Shown here: positions 7,435 through 15,088 of the stretch, piece after piece
Numbering within the stretch: the first letter of the stretch is position 1
Layout of the letters: the number at the start of each line of letters is the position of its first letter
Assembly: GCA_039029315.1 (NCBI GenBank)
Contig: JBCCGK010000048.1
Span: 1-64,000, forward strand
DNA from: JBCCCJ01 sp039029315
Lineage (GTDB): Bacteria > Bacteroidota > Bacteroidia > J057
Length of the DNA: 64,000 nucleotides
Direction: 5' to 3'
Notes under the pieces: model-generated
Told to the model about the DNA's origin: nothing
The model's input: the letters and a program-made list of their open reading frames with translations, nothing else
The model's database searches: none
Translations under genes and position numbers: made by a program

Positions 7435-7788
7435 ATGCACGAGCTGTCGATTGTCCAAAGCATTTTCTCCACTCTGGAGTCTGAACTAAGCGAGCCGGAA
7501 ATGCAGACGGTATCTGTCGTGGAATTGAAGATCGGCCTCCTGGCCAATGTCGAGCCGATTCTCCTGCAAAATGCTTTTACGGCTTTTCAGGAAACCCATC
7601 CCCACTACAGCAGCATTTCCCTACAAACAGAGATGGTTGAGATTCGCATTCACTGCCCAGCCTGTGATACCGACAGCATCGTCGAGAATTATGTCTTTCA
7701 GTGTAGCCAATGTGGCGCGCCCTCGAATCGGATTCTCAGCGGGGAGGAATTGTTGATTCATCGGATCCATTATGAGGGGGTTCCCTAA
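7435..7788 (+). CDS. hypA: hydrogenase nickel-insertion protein HypA
   Basis: A 117-residue nickel chaperone that works with HypB to load nickel into the large subunit. The N-terminal MHELSIVQS supplies the Met-His-Glu nickel site, and two cysteine pairs (CPACD and CSQCG, about residues 74-95) form the structural zinc site. It follows the TPR gene by 12 bases and closes the operon. HypB, C, D, E and F are not in the window, so they must be encoded elsewhere or before position 1. Confidence 0.93.
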   Translation: MHELSIVQSIFSTLESELSEPEMQTVSVVELKIGLLANVEPILLQNAFTAFQETHPHYSSISLQTEMVEIRIHCPACDTDSIVENYVFQCSQCGAPSNRILSGEELLIHRIHYEGVP

Positions 7789-7951
7789 TACGAACTTGGG
7801 GCGGGAGATGATCTGTAAACCTGCGCTTGGATCTCTTCGAAATCGGACTTGTTGGTTCTTTTTACCTAAACCCTTCTCCAATTAATCTTGGTTTAAATTT
7901 TACTTTTGCTTACATTTCATATGTGTGAAGTTTTCTGTCTAGCCAAGCCTT

Positions 7952-9130
7952 ATGCCGACCCAGATTCATCAATCACCTGAAAGCAAGGCCTCCTCCCAAA
8001 GCCTTGTCGCCACAACACAGCGGCAAAAAAGGAGGGAGCAGCTTGTGCAGTTTCAGGACAATCGGCCTGAATCACTTGACACCCAAAGGCAGCAGACAAT
8101 GATGAATGAGAGTCCTCAGGTGAGGCAATTGATGGCTTTTGGGAAAATGGTGAATCGATCGGGCGGCCCGCATCTTTTTCCCCAACAAATCCCCATTCAA
8201 CTAGAGAGCGATGATGAGAGTGATGGCGAAGAAAGAGAGCGATCAGGCGAAGCTCGGGCGGCAGGAGCAGGGGCAGTCGAGGCAGATCCAAGGGCTGGTG
8301 TAGCCAGGCAACGAGACCCTGCCCAAGCTGTGTTGGGGAGATATCAGGGATACACACAGGGAGCTTCTGGTGCACCCCAGACCTATTATTTTGAGCACGG
8401 TCGGTATACGCAAGCACATCCAATGGAGTATAATATTGGGTGGGACCCTCTCGCTCCTGGTGTCAGGCATCACCAGTATAATATTACTGAGGCTGGACAT
8501 GCTAGAGCTACAGCTGTCAAGGCGGGAGACTTGGCTGGAAAACAGGCCTTCCTAAGGGATCTTCAAGCTGGGAAGTATCAAGAAGCTGGAGAAGCCCAAA
8601 GGTTATTGGAACTTACTGAGGGAAGAAATATTAGACGTGAACCAGACATTTTCTTTCACGACTCTAGGGGGCAATTAATTCGCCCAGCAAGAGTGGCCGA
8701 TGAAACAGATGATGCCTATGTGGAAAGAGTTGCAAGGGGATCTGAAGCCACAGACGCAGAAGCAGCAGTTAGAGGAGGGATCTTAAAATTAAAGTACAGC
8801 GAAGGCGAAATAACCAGAGGCTCAGTACATGCTGCAGAAGACGCAAGAAAAAGATTCATGGAGGCAAAAAAAAGTGGAGATGCTCCTGGAATGGAAGCGG
8901 CTAAGGTAGAATTTGATCGTGAAAATGCAATAATAGGAGGCATAAGAGTTAGAATGGAAGGTGGGAGAGGAGATGGAGCAGGCCTGCCTGCACCTGCACC
9001 AAGACCACCTAAGGCGGGGACTCCAAGGCCAGGCCGACGTCGAGCAGGGACACCTAGACCACCTGCTCCAGCATCAAAAACAAAAAAAAGTGGTGGGATT
9101 CTGAGCACTATTAGACGTCTATTTCGGTGA
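7952..9130 (+). CDS. putative secreted cargo/effector-like protein with DNRPE leader
   Basis: A 392-residue hydrophilic protein with no classical signal peptide. Residues about 34-65 (QFQDNRPESLDTQRQ, then NESPQVRQLMAF) and FPQQIPIQL near 76-84 resemble, from memory, the leader of Bacteroidota proteins that often carry DUF4157 and are linked to extracellular contractile injection systems. No DUF4157 metalloprotease motif follows here. The middle (about 125-320) is an unrecognised globular region and the C-terminus is a basic Pro/Ala/Arg-rich tail ending in ILSTIRRLFR. There is no adjacent injection-system gene. Orphan cargo or toxin is the best guess; the catalytic activity is unknown. Confidence 0.6.
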   Translation: MPTQIHQSPESKASSQSLVATTQRQKRREQLVQFQDNRPESLDTQRQQTMMNESPQVRQLMAFGKMVNRSGGPHLFPQQIPIQLESDDESDGEERERSGEARAAGAGAVEADPRAGVARQRDPAQAVLGRYQGYTQGASGAPQTYYFEHGRYTQAHPMEYNIGWDPLAPGVRHHQYNITEAGHARATAVKAGDLAGKQAFLRDLQAGKYQEAGEAQRLLELTEGRNIRREPDIFFHDSRGQLIRPARVADETDDAYVERVARGSEATDAEAAVRGGILKLKYSEGEITRGSVHAAEDARKRFMEAKKSGDAPGMEAAKVEFDRENAIIGGIRVRMEGGRGDGAGLPAPAPRPPKAGTPRPGRRRAGTPRPPAPASKTKKSGGILSTIRRLFR

Positions 9131-9180
9131 CCTCAGGTCTTTTCATTCATCGAAGCAAAAATCCTCCTACTATTCTCATC

Positions 9181-9381
9181 TCAATACCGAAAATTCGCCA
9201 GCTTCTCCGGTTCCAGGATTTTGATCTTGCTCTTGCGAGTTGTGATTAGTTCATCTGATTTGAATTCAGGCAGGACGCGGATAACACATTCTTTGGAGGT
9301 GCCGACGATATTGGCGAGGTTCGCACGAGAGATCGCCATAGAGAAGTCATTCACTGATAGCGATGCTAAAGAAGTATGAGG
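9181..9381 (-). pseudogene. C-terminal remnant of a Crp/Fnr-family regulator
   Basis: On the minus strand the frame read toward 9181 encodes SMAISRANLANIVGTSKECVIR, then PEFKSDELI and IKILEPEKLANF before a stop at 9181-9183. This is the winged-helix DNA-binding end of a Crp/Fnr protein (typical: SR-DLA-IVGT--E-VIR-L-EFK--GLI). The cNMP-binding half and any start are missing: a TGA closes the frame at 9382-9384, and the DUF1016 fragment overlaps the break. It is therefore a truncated gene whose 5' part was lost or displaced. Confidence 0.7.
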
Positions 9382-9893
9382 TCATGTGTCTCTGATGCTT
9401 TCTGTAAAGCTTCCTGTTTATGTTGGCTGCTGAGCAAACGTTCATAGTAGAAGCTACGGATGTTCCGATCCAATTGTCGGGTACTCCAGCCTTGCTCACT
9501 GGCTTCCTGAAGGTAAAAGCTTCTTGCTTTTGGATTATCAAGCCGAATGATAGAACGGTAATGTGTCCATGTCAAAAGGCTACGCACTGCGTAGCTTTTT
9601 TGACCATCAGGAAAAATGAGATAAAACTTTCTGAAGTTCTTCAAGCTGGCAACCGAAAATCCCTTACCAAACTCCCCTGACAGCTCTTTGGAGAGGTTTT
9701 TGATAATTCCTTCGCCATATCCTGCGCGTTCTTGACCACCTTGCTCCTTCTCAACGATTCGTTTTTCAATTTCCCAATAAGCCCCGACCATTGCGTGATT
9801 GACTGTCCGATAGGCCTGTGATCTGGCCTAGGCAAGAATCGATTTGATCTCTTCAACAAAAGATGGCTCAAGATGTAAGGGCCTAGCGCTCAT
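9366..9893 (-). pseudogene. broken DUF1016 (YhcG-type, PD-(D/E)XK) nuclease gene
   Basis: Reading down from ATG 9893 gives MSARPLHLEPSFVEEIKSILA, a TAG stop, then ARSQAYRTVNHAMVGAYWEI and a long match to the DUF1016 N-terminal domain (YWEIEKRI, SVASLKNFRKFYLIFPDG, LLTWTHYRSIIR, WSTRQLDRNIRSFYYERLL). The internal TAG at about 9828-9830 splits the frame. The C-terminal nuclease domain is absent: the reading frame stops at 9366 where Crp-like sequence begins. Full-length relatives run to roughly 330-370 residues. It is a decayed fragment, probably of mobile origin, sitting beside a tRNA. Confidence 0.75.
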
Positions 9894-9937
9894 AATCAAA
9901 CATAACAAATGTCCTGGCGAGGACCTTTGTGGCTCAC

Positions 9938-9975
9938 AAAAAAAGCGGCTTGCTGAAAATCAACAAGCCGCTTTT
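9938..9975 (-). terminator. intrinsic terminator of the tRNA-Ala gene
   Basis: AAAAGCGGCTTG (9941-9952) and CAAGCCGCTTTT (9964-9975) are perfect reverse complements with an 11-base loop. On the minus strand the stem starts immediately after the encoded CCA end of the tRNA and finishes in a T-run. Confidence 0.85.
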
Positions 9976-10051
9976 GGTGGAGCATAGCGGAGTCGAACCG
10001 CTGACCTTTTGACTGCCAGTCAAACGCTCTAGCCAACTGAGCTAATGCCCC
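9975..10051 (-). tRNA. tRNA-Ala (anticodon GGC)
   Basis: The 77-base minus-strand sequence begins GGGGCATTAGCTCAG and folds as a cloverleaf. The anticodon stem-loop is TTTGA-CTGGCAG-TCAAA with anticodon GGC, and the T-loop is GGTTCGACTCC. The acceptor stem contains the G3-U70 pair that defines alanine tRNAs, and the 3' CCA is encoded. It is followed at once by a strong terminator. The decayed fragments at 9181-9893 lie off its 3' side, the usual direction for element integration. Confidence 0.95.
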
Positions 10052-10150
10052 TCCTCTAAAAGATCTGCGACAAAGATACAAGGAAAAAATCGTTGGTGCA
10101 ATGGCTAGACTTTAGTAAGTTCACATCTCAGTCCGAAAGCACTCAAATTG

Positions 10151-10215
10151 CACCCTATACCCCTTAATTCCCCTATACCTTATACCCCATACCCCCCTCA
10201 CACCCCTCCCGCCCC
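10151..10215 (+). repeat. pyrimidine-rich CCCTATACCCC tract before the K+ channel gene
   Basis: A C/T-dominated stretch with repeated units (CCCTATACCCC, TTCCCCTATACC, TTATACCCC, CATACCCCCC) runs directly into the start codon at 10216. Similar tracts precede the starts at 24020 (minus strand) and 47455. The function is unknown. It may be a leader element or a low-complexity repeat. Confidence 0.5.
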
Positions 10216-11229
10216 ATGGACAGCACCTCCTCGATCCGACGCATCATGCAAGCCCTGACATTCCTGTTGGGCACGACCATGATCGGGATTGTGGGCTTTG
10301 TCTCCATAGAGCGATATGAGTTGATCGATGCCATCTATATGACGGTGATCACCATGAGTACGGTGGGTTTTGGTACGATTGGGGAGTTGAGCTCTGAGGG
10401 AAAAATCTTTTCGGTGATATTGATTGTCATCAGCACCAGCACCTTCCTGTATGCCATCACAACAATCACTACCTTTGTGATTGAAGGAGAATTCAGGCAA
10501 GCCTTTAATCGATATCAAGTGAGCCAGAAAGTAACCAAACTCAGCAATCACATCATCATTTGCGGCCTGGGAAGAAATGGCCGGGAAGCAGCCCATGAGT
10601 TGATCCGCCAGAACCAGAAATTTGTGGTGATCGAGCAGGAAGAAGATGTGATCGAGCGGTTCAATTCTGAATTTCAGGAAATCCTGGCCATTCGGGGAGA
10701 TGCGACACATGAGGAAGTATTGGAGCATGCCAATATTCTTCAGGCCAGAGGACTGATCAGTTCCTTGTCGACGGATGCAGAGAATGTCTACATCGCTCTG
10801 ACAGCTCGGGAGATGAATCCCAAGCTACACATCGTCGCCCGCGCCTCTCATGAAAACTCGATCTCCAAACTCAAACGCGCCGGAGCCAATCGCGTGATTG
10901 TGCCCAACCTCATTGGTGGCCGAAAAATGGCCAATATGCTCACCCGTCCTGCGCTGGTAGAGTTTCTGGATCTGGTCTCCGGAGAAGGGAATTCCGATCT
11001 GCATTTGGAGGCCATTCTTTGCAAAGACCACTCAAGAATTATTGGTAAGACACTGGCCGAACTCCACATCCGATCACGCACAGGCGTCTTGGTTCTGGGA
11101 TTCAAGCGCGCTGAGCAAAAGGTCGAACTCAATCCTCCCGTCCAGGACAAAATCAGAGAAGAGGATCGATTATTTGTCATGGGGACAGATGAGCAGTTGG
11201 CTGCTTTCCGCAAGTTGTTTTTGGAGTAG
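10216..11229 (+). CDS. potassium channel with RCK (TrkA-N/TrkA-C) domains
   Basis: A 337-residue channel of the MthK type that passes K+ across the inner membrane and is gated by a cytoplasmic RCK ring. The first membrane helix is at about residues 12-30, the pore loop carries the selectivity filter TVGFG (about 49-53), and the second helix is at about 65-90. The Rossmann RCK domain starts at HIIICGLGRNGREAA (about 112), and a TrkA-C domain ends the protein (about 255-337). The ligand (nucleotide or Ca2+) cannot be told from the sequence. It is a single gene with no evident operon partner. Confidence 0.9.
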   Translation: MDSTSSIRRIMQALTFLLGTTMIGIVGFVSIERYELIDAIYMTVITMSTVGFGTIGELSSEGKIFSVILIVISTSTFLYAITTITTFVIEGEFRQAFNRYQVSQKVTKLSNHIIICGLGRNGREAAHELIRQNQKFVVIEQEEDVIERFNSEFQEILAIRGDATHEEVLEHANILQARGLISSLSTDAENVYIALTAREMNPKLHIVARASHENSISKLKRAGANRVIVPNLIGGRKMANMLTRPALVEFLDLVSGEGNSDLHLEAILCKDHSRIIGKTLAELHIRSRTGVLVLGFKRAEQKVELNPPVQDKIREEDRLFVMGTDEQLAAFRKLFLE

Positions 11230-11558
11230 GGCTGTGTGCCAAAAGGATTTTTTTGAGCCCCCTCTCACCTGTATGCTCCCCCTTGCAGTGCAGCAGACTT
11301 TCCCGTTGAAAAAGGGGAACAGGTAGAAATAGTTTGATTTTCAAAGAAAATGCCTGTGCGAAGCCCATGATCAAGGGCGGGCAGCGTGCGAGAGGCTTCC
11401 TCCTTGTTTACCTCTCACCCCAAAGACACATATAGCTGGGGAAACGCCATCCAGAAAAAGGTCAACTCTATGGAATGATTGGGATGAGAAATTCCCAGAG
11501 GGTTGGTTGCTTATTTCTGTCTTCGTAAATTGGTCTAAATTGAATAACCCAGCCAATC
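11230..11558. other. intergenic region, no gene recognised
   Basis: A stretch of 329 bases between the K+ channel and the first DUF3667 gene. Open frames here are short and not protein-like. The last 13 bases before and including the downstream start (CCAGCCAATCATG) recur at 13198-13210 before the second DUF3667 gene, which suggests that the duplication included upstream sequence. Confidence 0.5.
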
Positions 11559-12404
11559 ATGCTTCCAGAAGAACCCCCCGTATCGGTCGAAGAATCATCC
11601 GAACAAATCTGTCTCAACTGTGGTGAAATCGTTCCAGATACCTATTGTTCCGCCTGTGGTCAGGTTCATGAACCTCTAGATTTTGCCGTCAAATCTCTCC
11701 TCAGAAGGTGGCTCAAAAACAAACGCCATCACTTCAATGTATTCCTTTTTACCACCCGGCACTTGTTGACAGATCCTGGAAATGTCTTGCGGGATTATTG
11801 GTCTGGGAAAAAGAAAACCTATTACAATCCTTTCAATTATTTTGTATTGCTGGGGTCCATCATGGCCTTTCTGATGCTAAAGCTGGGTAATTATGATCCG
11901 GAGATCGCTGCTGCAAATATGGGCAGCATGTACGAACAAATGGGCATAGAGATGAATGAAGGAGGCGCTGAGGGAGGCATGATGGCCATGAAGTGGATAC
12001 AAGGCCATTTTAATTTTGTCCTGATGTTGACAGTGCCTTTTTATGCCATGGCCTTGCGTTTTCTATTCAGAAAACGAGGCTACAAACTGGGGGAGATGCT
12101 CATACTTGTGCTCTATTCTACAGCACTATATTTGCTCTTCGTGATGCCTCTGGTGCCCTTTTTGGATTATAACAATCCCTTTGGTTCGCCCATTGCACTT
12201 GTCAATTTTGGGATACTGTTTTCCATCTGGACCTGGACCATCAAGCATACCTTGGATATTGGGTGGGGTCGAAGTATCATCAATGCTGTTCTGATGTATG
12301 TGTTGGCGCAGGCATTGGTGATTGCATTCTTCCTGGCTGCCACCATTGTAGCCCTGATTGTTATCCTGCTTGTCGCACTGGTTGTCAAGTTATTTAAGGG
12401 ATAG
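11559..12404 (+). CDS. DUF3667 membrane protein (first copy)
   Basis: A 281-residue protein of a Bacteroidota family of unknown function. An N-terminal zinc-ribbon-like pair, CLNCGEIVPDTYCSACGQ (about residues 19-36), is followed by the family signature TTRHLLTDPG and GKKKTYYNPFNYFVLLGS, then about four to five membrane helices. It pairs with the paralogue at 13219, with similar order and start (MLPEEP against MLSEEP). The two copies enclose gldF, which is on the opposite strand and ends 8 bases from this gene's stop. A functional link to gliding is only positional. Confidence 0.85.
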   Translation: MLPEEPPVSVEESSEQICLNCGEIVPDTYCSACGQVHEPLDFAVKSLLRRWLKNKRHHFNVFLFTTRHLLTDPGNVLRDYWSGKKKTYYNPFNYFVLLGSIMAFLMLKLGNYDPEIAAANMGSMYEQMGIEMNEGGAEGGMMAMKWIQGHFNFVLMLTVPFYAMALRFLFRKRGYKLGEMLILVLYSTALYLLFVMPLVPFLDYNNPFGSPIALVNFGILFSIWTWTIKHTLDIGWGRSIINAVLMYVLAQALVIAFFLAATIVALIVILLVALVVKLFKG

Positions 12405-12412
12405 GTGAACAT

Positions 12413-13147
12413 TTATCTTTTCTTTTGACTCAAGACAATTCTCGTTCCAATCAGAAATACTGCCACGGCACTGACAAAGTACAGGGCATCACGTGTATCG
12501 ATCACACCCCGACTGATGCTTTGGTAGTGTTCCATGATCCCAAGTTTTAGGAAAAAAGCATTGATGGTGCTCAGTACCTTGATGCCAGCCATAAAGTCGA
12601 ACGCAAGGAAGCAAAAAAAGCATAAAAACAAGCCCAGAATGAAGGCAATGATTTGATTATCTGAGAGGGCAGAAGTGAATAAGCCGATCGCAGCAAAAAT
12701 ACATCCCAGAAAGAATAAACCAATATATGCTCCCCAGGTAGCCCCGATATCCAGATTTCCAACTGGTTCGCCCAGCCAGTAGACCGTAACAAAGAAAAAG
12801 AGGGTAGGGAGAAGGGAAAACAAGACCAGAAAGACGGCTGCCAGATATTTGCCCCAGATCAACTGCCAGTCTGTAATTGGTTTGGTGACCAGAAATTCAA
12901 TGGTCCCGGTCTTGATTTCTTCTGAAAAGGCCCGCATGGTAATCGCAGGGACCAAAAACAAAAACAAATATGGCCCATATTCAAAGAGGGCATCCATGGT
13001 AGCATATCCCGTTTCCAGAATATTGAAGGGAAATACCCAAAAGAACAAGCCTACACCGATCAGAAACACACTGATGACAATATAGCCGAGGAGGGAATTG
13101 AAGAATGAAGCGACTTCTTTTCTGAAAATTGTGAATATGCTGTGCAT
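12413..13147 (-). CDS. gldF: gliding-motility ABC transporter permease GldF
   Basis: A 244-residue inner-membrane permease with about six helices, matching the ABC-2/GldF type (KEVASFFNSLLGYIVISVFL at the N-terminus, then AITMRAFSEEIKTGTIEFLVTKPI). It works with GldA in the gliding ABC transporter needed for motility in Flavobacterium. I chose ATG 13147 (MHSIFTIFRKE); the open frame runs 21 residues further upstream, into the region before the opposing DUF3667 gene, without homology. The usual partner gldG does not follow: a convergent DUF3667 gene occupies the position. Confidence 0.88.
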   Translation of the reverse strand: MHSIFTIFRKEVASFFNSLLGYIVISVFLIGVGLFFWVFPFNILETGYATMDALFEYGPYLFLFLVPAITMRAFSEEIKTGTIEFLVTKPITDWQLIWGKYLAAVFLVLFSLLPTLFFFVTVYWLGEPVGNLDIGATWGAYIGLFFLGCIFAAIGLFTSALSDNQIIAFILGLFLCFFCFLAFDFMAGIKVLSTINAFFLKLGIMEHYQSISRGVIDTRDALYFVSAVAVFLIGTRIVLSQKKR

Positions 13148-13218
13148 GTGATTTGGTTGAATATTCCGGGATTCGTACTTTGAGCCAGAGTTATGCTGCC
13201 AGCCAATCATGTATCTCT

Positions 13219-14049
13219 ATGTTGTCTGAAGAACCTACTTTCCCTACCCTGTCTGCTGAAAAGTCCTGCCTCAATTGTGGAACCGAGGTGACACATGTTT
13301 ATTGCTCCAACTGTGGGCAAAAGTACGAAACAGGGGAGATGTCAATCAACTCTCTTTTTCGTAACTGGTCCAGAAAACAACGCCATCATCTGGAAATTTT
13401 TGTACTCACCACAAGGCACCTGATTACTCAGCCAAGAACTGTGGTCGAAGCCTATTGGGCTGGCAAAAGGAAGACCTACTACAATCCATTCAATTACTTT
13501 GTGTTGATTGGCTCAATCATGGCCTTCTCTATCATCCAATTCAGCAACTTTGATCCAGACATTGCGAATCAGATCACGATGGAACGATATGAAGAGATGG
13601 GGATAGATGTGAAGAATCAGAGTTTTTCCTCCTCCAACGCAAGCACCAATTGGGTTCGAAAAAACATGAACATCATTCTCATGTTACTCGTCCCATTCTA
13701 TGCGCTTTCCTTGCGAGTCCTCCTGAGAAAGAGATCCCACAATCTCGCAGAGCTGATCATTGTTGTCTTGTACGCAATAGGGTTGTATACATTCTTGTCG
13801 ATACCAATGGTGTTTTTCATGGATTACAATGATCCTTTTACCAATCCCGTTTATTATGTCAGTTTGGTACTAATGTTTGCCTTCCTGGCCTGGATTCTTG
13901 GCCATACCTTCAAATTGCCATGGTGGAGAGGATTCTTTCTAGCAGCGGGAATGTATTTTCTGTCTTTCCTGACCATAATGGTCATCGCCTTGGTGGTGGG
14001 GATAATCGTGGGCATAAGCGCAGCAATTATTGGGTCTATGCTCAATTGA
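13219..14049 (+). CDS. DUF3667 membrane protein (second copy)
   Basis: A 276-residue paralogue of the protein at 11559. It shares the cysteine pairs CLNCG and CSNCGQ, RKQRHHLEIFVLTTRHL, GKRKTYYNPFNYFVLIGS and a set of C-terminal hydrophobic helices. ATG 13219 (MLSEEPTFPT) is chosen by comparison with the first copy, although the frame is open from 13153. The gene stands between gldA and gldF and runs opposite to both. This interrupts the usual compact gld layout. Confidence 0.85.
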   Translation: MLSEEPTFPTLSAEKSCLNCGTEVTHVYCSNCGQKYETGEMSINSLFRNWSRKQRHHLEIFVLTTRHLITQPRTVVEAYWAGKRKTYYNPFNYFVLIGSIMAFSIIQFSNFDPDIANQITMERYEEMGIDVKNQSFSSSNASTNWVRKNMNIILMLLVPFYALSLRVLLRKRSHNLAELIIVVLYAIGLYTFLSIPMVFFMDYNDPFTNPVYYVSLVLMFAFLAWILGHTFKLPWWRGFFLAAGMYFLSFLTIMVIALVVGIIVGISAAIIGSMLN

Positions 14050-14146
14050 GCGGGACATTTGCTCCATTGGAACCCAATTCCTTCCACAAGCCCATCCTCC
14101 TAAAAGTGTCAAATACTAGGGATAAGATCCTTGGGTGTCAGCTTAC

Positions 14147-15058
14147 TCAATTCTGGGTCAGAATTCTGAAAGCATCTTCCAAAGAATAGGTCTGGGTATT
14201 GAGTGCCAAAATGGCATTGTCCTGAGCAACACATAACTCAAACAAGGCCCTGCGGATATCTGCTTCTGGGGAACAATGAATCACAAAGAATGTCTCTTGC
14301 TGTTCGATGGAAGACACACTCTTCAGTTCACGAATACTGTCCAGATTGAGCCCCGATTTTTCAACTTCCAGGTGAATCCGCGTTTCATTTTGGGCTAAGT
14401 TGCGAATATTCTCAGTCTGTTCATCAGCCACGATCTTGCCTTGATTGATGATAATGATCCGGTTGGCGATGGCTTCTACTTCTGAGAGAATATGAGAAGA
14501 AAAAATCACGGTTTTGTCCTGACCGAGTTCGCGAATCAAGCTGCGAATCTCAACAATCTGATTCGGGTCCAGTCCTGTAGTTGGTTCATCCAAAATCAAG
14601 ACTTTGGGATCGTGAATCATGGCCTGACACAAACCGACCCGCTGCCGATATCCCTTGGAGAGCATGCCGATTTTTTTATGCTGTTCCTGCCCTAATCCCG
14701 TCTGCTCGATGATTTGAGGGATTTTTCTTTGACGATGGGCTTTGTCCAATTGATACATGCGCCCCACAAAATCGAGAAATTCATGCACATACATGTCGAG
14801 ATAGAGGGGATTGTGTTCTGGCAAATATCCTACTCTTCTGCGGACCTCAAGCGGGTAGGCCTGTACATCAAAATCATCCAGCGTGACTGACCCGCTACTT
14901 GGCTGAAGAAAGCAGGTGATGATCTTCATCGTTGTGCTTTTGCCTGCACCGTTTGGGCCGAGAAAACCAAGGATCTCTCCCTGATTTACCTCAAAGCTGA
15001 GATTGTCGATCGCATGTTGAGTCCCGTAGATTTTGGTGAGTTTGTTAATGGAGATCAT
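14147..15058 (-). CDS. gldA: gliding-motility ABC transporter ATP-binding protein GldA
   Basis: A 303-residue ATPase of the GldA type. Walker A is GPNGAGKST (residues 34-42), followed by GYLPEHNPLYLDMYVHEFL, the signature region LSKGYRQRVGL, Walker B LILDEPTTGLD and the switch His in FSSHILSEVE. The last 90 residues are the C-terminal extension found in GldA-like subunits. It would energise GldF (12413-13147), which lies downstream on the same strand beyond an opposing DUF3667 gene. It is divergent from the peptide-binding lipoprotein at 15089, with only 30 bases between the starts. Confidence 0.9.
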   Translation of the reverse strand: MISINKLTKIYGTQHAIDNLSFEVNQGEILGFLGPNGAGKSTTMKIITCFLQPSSGSVTLDDFDVQAYPLEVRRRVGYLPEHNPLYLDMYVHEFLDFVGRMYQLDKAHRQRKIPQIIEQTGLGQEQHKKIGMLSKGYRQRVGLCQAMIHDPKVLILDEPTTGLDPNQIVEIRSLIRELGQDKTVIFSSHILSEVEAIANRIIIINQGKIVADEQTENIRNLAQNETRIHLEVEKSGLNLDSIRELKSVSSIEQQETFFVIHCSPEADIRRALFELCVAQDNAILALNTQTYSLEDAFRILTQN

Positions 15059-15088
15059 ATCCTATTTTCCTAACTTGCTTCAATATTA

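Noticed and set aside
8716..9108. Minus-strand Gly/Pro/Ala-rich frame opposite the cargo-like gene
   Set aside because: Composition mirrors the Pro/Ala/Gly-rich tail on the other strand; there is no start context or family.
9896..10081. Small frame reading GALAQLARAFDWQSKGQRFDSAML
   Set aside because: This is the familiar spurious translation across a tRNA gene; the DNA is tRNA-Ala.
10151..10215. Pyrimidine tract considered as a tandem CRISPR-like or telomere-like repeat
   Set aside because: Units are irregular, without spacers of constant size and without cas genes; it is kept only as a low-complexity repeat.
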